Below, in pieces: positions 36,117 through 39,614 of a stretch of DNA of 39,614 nucleotides. The position numbers and the translations under genes were made by a program. A model generated the notes under the pieces. It saw nothing but the letters and a program-made list of their open reading frames with translations. It was not told the DNA's origin and searched no databases. Positions within the stretch are counted from its first letter, which is position 1; every line of letters begins with the position of its first letter. This DNA comes from an uncultured Lachnospiraceae bacterium (GTDB lineage Bacteria; Bacillota; Clostridia; Lachnospirales; Lachnospiraceae): contig CAMNMC010000061.1 in NCBI GenBank assembly GCA_946544235.1, positions 1 to 39,614 on the forward strand, given 5' to 3'.

Positions 36117-36145
36117 TTGACATACTGCATGTATTGTTGCAAAAT
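36117..36145 (+). promoter_or_regulatory. Probable promoter of the DHH phosphoesterase gene
   Basis: A consensus TTGACA at 36117-36122 and CAAAAT at 36140-36145 with a 17-base spacer, about 50 nt before the start codon. Confidence 0.5.
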
Positions 36146-36196
36146 GTAATGGAGAGGGTCATCAGATCTCTTGATATGATGTTGGAGGGAATTTAG

Positions 36197-37741
36197 TTGA
36201 AGCTGAAAAATCTTTTACAGTACAATGATATAGTGATCCAGTGCCATGACAATCCGGATGCGGATGCACTTGCATCGGGATACGCGCTGTATTGGTATCT
36301 GGAGCAGAAGGGGAAGAGTCCGAGGTTTATCTACCGCGGACGTAATCAGGTGCAGAAGAGTAATCTTATGATCATGATCGATCAGCTTTCCGTGCCGGTA
36401 AGCTACGAACCGGATTTTGAGGAGAAGCCGGAGCTTCTGGTAACGGTTGACTGTCAGTACGGTGAGAAAAATGTCACAAAAACAGAAGCCGGTACAGTTG
36501 CTGTTATAGACCACCATGAGTCTATGATCAAAGCCGGAAAGGAATCTGATGAGAATCATGAGATCCGTGCAAATATAGGCAGCTGCGCGACTATCCTCTG
36601 GGATATGATCCGCGAGGAAGGACTGGATGTTAACGAAAACAGAAAGCTTGCAACAGCCATGTATTACGGACTTTTTACAGATACAAACAGGCTTTCCGAG
36701 GTGTCTCATCCGCTTGACCGTGATATGATCGATAACCTGATTATCATGAAAAGTCTGATCACTGAGATGTCCAATTCAAATATAACCCTGCGTGAGCTGA
36801 AGATAACAGGAAGGGCGATAATGGACTATCAGTATTTTTACGACAACAGATATATGATCATCTGTGCCGAAAAATGCGATCCCAACATCCTCGGAGTTAT
36901 AAGTGATTTTGCTATGGAAACAGCCGGTGTTAATGTGTGTATGGCTTACTACAGCGCACCTTCGGAGATTAAGTTTTCTGTAAGAAGCTGCGTCAAGGAG
37001 GTTCATGCGGATGAACTGGCAGCCTTTCTTGCGGAAGGACTCGGCGGTGGCGGAGGCCATATAACCAAAGCCGGAGGTACTATAAGACCGGAAAAACTGA
37101 TGAGAAGCATCGGTGGCAGCTTCACAGAGGATGAAATAAATGAAAAACAGCTGGCCAAGGTGGCAGCGGAGCATTTTAAGAGTAAATTTGCACTTTATTT
37201 TGAAAGCTATGAGATCATCTATGCAAGAACTGCAGAAATCGATATGACAGGCATGAAGCTTTATGAGAAGCTTCCACAGGAACTGGGTGTTGCCAAACTC
37301 ACAGATATCTTTCCGGCAGGTACCAGAGTCGGCATAAGAACGCTTGAGGGCGACATTGATATAGATATAAATGATGAACTGTATCTTATGATAGGAATTG
37401 AAGGAGAGGTTTATCCGATCAAGGCCGAAAAGCTTGCGAGAAGCTACAATATGCTTGATAAGCGTTATGAAAGAACGCTCGAATATTCACCAAGCATCCG
37501 CAACAGCCTTACAGGAGAGGTTCGCAAGGTTCTTGAGTACTCGCATACTGTCATTAGCACGGGAATATCGCGTATTTACGCACGGCCTCTTAATCGGAGC
37601 GTCAAGCTTTTCACAGCCTGGGACGAAGAAAAATACTACTCGGGTGATCCGGGAGATTATATCGCCGTCCGCGAGGATGACCCACACGACATATATGTCA
37701 TTCGCGAGCGCCTCTTCCCACAGTTATATAAAGAAATATAA
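36197..37741 (+). CDS. DHH/DHHA1 family phosphoesterase
   Basis: A 514-residue protein starting with TTG, supported by GGAGGG about 8 nt upstream. The DHH domain has motif I HDNPDADALASG (residues 17-28), a VTVDC motif near 80, and the DHH signature D105-H106-H107. The DHHA1 domain follows, with GGGGGHITKAGGTI near 283-296. These residues bind two metal ions in phosphoesterases such as NrnA and c-di-AMP hydrolases. About 190 further residues form a C-terminal region of unknown fold that is not part of the minimal family architecture. The substrate may be oligonucleotides or pAp-like nucleotides; a cyclic-dinucleotide substrate is possible. No membrane segment is present. The stop is 2 nt before a nested hairpin element. 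Confidence 0.88.
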   Translation: MKLKNLLQYNDIVIQCHDNPDADALASGYALYWYLEQKGKSPRFIYRGRNQVQKSNLMIMIDQLSVPVSYEPDFEEKPELLVTVDCQYGEKNVTKTEAGTVAVIDHHESMIKAGKESDENHEIRANIGSCATILWDMIREEGLDVNENRKLATAMYYGLFTDTNRLSEVSHPLDRDMIDNLIIMKSLITEMSNSNITLRELKITGRAIMDYQYFYDNRYMIICAEKCDPNILGVISDFAMETAGVNVCMAYYSAPSEIKFSVRSCVKEVHADELAAFLAEGLGGGGGHITKAGGTIRPEKLMRSIGGSFTEDEINEKQLAKVAAEHFKSKFALYFESYEIIYARTAEIDMTGMKLYEKLPQELGVAKLTDIFPAGTRVGIRTLEGDIDIDINDELYLMIGIEGEVYPIKAEKLARSYNMLDKRYERTLEYSPSIRNSLTGEVRKVLEYSHTVISTGISRIYARPLNRSVKLFTAWDEEKYYSGDPGDYIAVREDDPHDIYVIRERLFPQLYKEI

Positions 37742-37743
37742 AA

Positions 37744-37956
37744 AACAAGCCATGCTCTGTTCTTGATCCACTGCGTGAATCAAGAACCATCGCCGTAGGC
37801 TCCTGTATGCGAAAAAACAAGCCATGCTCTGTTCTTGATCCACTGCATGAATCAAGAACCATCGCCGTAGGCGCCGTATACGAAAAAAACATAATGCACA
37901 GAATGGTATGCAAGCATCCCATCTGAGCATTATGTTTTTTTCGTGCATGGCTTGTT
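37744..37956. repeat. Nested hairpin element (family C, copy 2) with internal tandem duplication
   Basis: The outer stem is AACAAGCCATG (37744-37754) with CATGGCTTGTT (37946-37956). The first hairpin unit (GTTCTTGAT ... ATCAAGAAC plus a GCCGTAGGC-type segment) is present twice with a 72-base period (units starting 37745 and 37817). A 17-bp perfect stem (37881-37897 with 37927-37943) encloses GGTATGCAAGCATCCCATCTG, the same loop as in copy 1. It fills the space between two convergent genes and may be a terminator for both. Confidence 0.88.
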
Positions 37957-37964
37957 ACATTAGC

Positions 37965-39614
37965 TTAGTGTTCAAGTCCATATTCCGATTTCTCCTCATC
38001 AGTCATCTCAAGACCATTGAGGAACTTTTTACCCTTTTCCATCAGCTCATCCACGGTATAATGCTTAAAATACCCCAGATGAAATTTTGTCTTGCTGTTA
38101 TATGAGTAGGACATAAAGTGATCCGTAGGACCATGATGTCCGAGACAGTAGTTGAGATTTGTAATCTCATACCAGCTCTTTGTATCGATAACGTCAGTCA
38201 GCTGGCCAATCTGTATATACAGAAGATGGTTCTTTTTGTCATATTCAAACTTGGCTACGTTTTTTGCAGCGATATAGGTTGAAAGATCACATCTGCTAAT
38301 GAAGGAACCATCAGCTATTTTGTATCTGTAAAGTGTTCCGTTTGAGTATGGAACAAGAAGCTCGCCATCCAGACAGAAGAGACCGATAGGCGTTGTGCCC
38401 GGACAGGTGAAATAGTATTTCAGCGAACCTTTTCTGTCAAACGCTCCAATTGTACTTTCATCGGTTGCTATGATCAGCTCCTCAGTATCATCATAGACGC
38501 AGTATTTACCGCCGGTCCATGCATATGGAGACTCAATATTTACGGTTTTTTTGGTATTCGTATCGATCAGGAAATCATCGCGCTCTGTCGGATAATATAT
38601 AATCTCCGCATCCTTTATGTATATAGGAGATGTGCTGTATGATTTGTATTCATTGCCAATAGGATAGATTGCGGTCTTTCCGGTTTTGGTATCATACATC
38701 CCGACAGAAAATGCATTGTCCGGATCATTAACAACATACACCAGCTTATCGTCAGTAAGCTCTGCTATGTGGTCTGTAAGTGATGAAACGTCCGAAAGGA
38801 ATGAGTCACTGACCTCACCGGTTGACAGGTTTACTGAAGTCAGAACAGTTTCAAGGTTCTTGAACTGGACGAGATAGTAGTAGCCTCCACTTGCTCCGAG
38901 CAGCTTATGGTTAGCTACGAATTCGTGGCTAGCATCCGATGCAATACGCCACATAACTCTGTTTTCGTTTGGATCTACAAGCGTCAGGGTTTTTACACCT
39001 TCTTCATCTGACATGACTGCCAGAACTTCGTCATCGAGAGTAAAATTATGAAGCAGTTCACTGATAACAAGATTTTCATCGATTTCCTGCCATTCATCAT
39101 CACCTACATGAAGTCCGTAGTAGATGATATCTCTTGAAAAATCCTGATGAACATAAACGCCGTTACTGATATCGACCTTATCAAGGTTATCCGTAAATTC
39201 ATTAAGTACTGATACTGCGTTTTCTCCGTATGACGGATATGGATTTACCAGTTGACCATCAGTGGTTATGTATAACGGCCATCCGTCACCGTCGCGGTCA
39301 CTGATATCTATGATAGAAGAGTTTGTATTATGGCTGTAGTAGCATGTTCCGTTATCCAGGTCGTAGATCTCGGCTATATTTCCGCAGAAATAAGCCACCT
39401 GATTATCCTGAAGTATAGGCATGAATTCGCTGGCGAGAACAACCTCGGTACTTACCAGATCATGACTCCAGTTTTTGATGAGCGTTTTAGCATTGAGACA
39501 TTCTATAAGAGTATGATCCTGGTTAAGAAATGTCATTTCCGATATGGTCATGCTGCTGCTTGAGGATTTTCCCGAATAGGCTATCATAATACGGTTATCA
39601 TCAGCCCATGCGAT
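37965..39614 (-). CDS. Probable beta-propeller (WD40-like) protein, C-terminal part; start outside window
   Basis: The frame is open to the right edge (upstream codons read IAWADDNRI before the first Met), so the true start lies beyond the window. At least 549 residues are visible. The sequence has recurring blade-like units of 40-50 residues: strand pairs with D-G-T or TGK turns, such as YDLDNGTCYYSHN, MYDTKTGKTAIYPIG, FDRKGSLKYYFTCPG and YKIADGSFISRCDL. This suggests a repeat propeller. No catalytic motif, membrane segment or anchor is visible in this part. The end GLEMTDEEKSEYGLEH is charged. Similar propellers occur as sensor or binding domains in larger membrane proteins; without the N-terminus the role cannot be named. 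Confidence 0.75.
   Translation of the reverse strand: MAWADDNRIMIAYSGKSSSSSMTISEMTFLNQDHTLIECLNAKTLIKNWSHDLVSTEVVLASEFMPILQDNQVAYFCGNIAEIYDLDNGTCYYSHNTNSSIIDISDRDGDGWPLYITTDGQLVNPYPSYGENAVSVLNEFTDNLDKVDISNGVYVHQDFSRDIIYYGLHVGDDEWQEIDENLVISELLHNFTLDDEVLAVMSDEEGVKTLTLVDPNENRVMWRIASDASHEFVANHKLLGASGGYYYLVQFKNLETVLTSVNLSTGEVSDSFLSDVSSLTDHIAELTDDKLVYVVNDPDNAFSVGMYDTKTGKTAIYPIGNEYKSYSTSPIYIKDAEIIYYPTERDDFLIDTNTKKTVNIESPYAWTGGKYCVYDDTEELIIATDESTIGAFDRKGSLKYYFTCPGTTPIGLFCLDGELLVPYSNGTLYRYKIADGSFISRCDLSTYIAAKNVAKFEYDKKNHLLYIQIGQLTDVIDTKSWYEITNLNYCLGHHGPTDHFMSYSYNSKTKFHLGYFKHYTVDELMEKGKKFLNGLEMTDEEKSEYGLEH

Noticed and set aside
37744-37888. Possible CRISPR array from two similar 72-base units
   Set aside because: The units are adjacent, contain internal hairpins, have no unique spacers, and no cas genes are near.

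Overview
The window looks like the chromosome of an anaerobic Gram-positive gut Firmicute, most likely a Lachnospiraceae member. This is inferred from gene content: a monoderm type IV pilus cluster without an outer-membrane secretin, BspA-type and GLUG-type surface proteins, an SPQTG-type sortase signal, a LuxR regulator fused to a 12-TM domain, and strong AGGAGG-type ribosome binding sites. No rRNA, tRNA or CRISPR array was recognised.

Bases 1-18534 are dominated by a type IV pilus (T4P) locus. It opens with the 3' part of a BspA/DUF285 leucine-rich-repeat surface protein. A giant 2229-aa prepilin follows: a normal class III prepilin leader fused to roughly two dozen GLUG-like repeats. Then come three smaller pseudopilins, a small pilin-like membrane protein, a short prepilin peptidase that lacks its catalytic C-terminal half, PilC, a PilM-PilN-like fusion, a PilO-like protein and the PilB ATPase with tandem MshEN (c-di-GMP-binding type) motifs. 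A terminator closes this operon. The 165-aa putative major pilin follows separately behind a near-consensus promoter. The arrangement suggests a pilus whose scaffold pilin is expressed separately from a set of minor pilins, including a very large tip adhesin.

Bases 18535-24135 hold a gene-poor stretch with two terminators, a RelE/HigB-type toxin with its XRE antitoxin and a second overlapping XRE gene, a TIGR01440 family protein, an NCS2 uracil permease and glyA. Bases 24136-30337 hold ftsH with a long charged C-terminal extension and a 1032-aa unrecognised, mostly helical cytosolic protein behind a structured intergenic region.

Bases 30334-35238 hold a LuxR-type membrane regulator (minus strand) divergent from a sortase-anchored surface protein with a 55-residue poly-Asp linker. 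The rest contains a YfbR-like HD nucleotidase (minus), a DHH/DHHA1 phosphoesterase (plus), and the C-terminal part of a probable beta-propeller protein (minus) that runs off the right edge.

At least two families of nested hairpin elements sit just after stop codons (12129-12201 and 24152-24222; 26822-26956 and 37744-37956). Within each family the loop sequence is conserved while the stem arms differ but stay complementary. That pattern suggests selection on structure and, with the giant prepilin, is the most interesting signal here.
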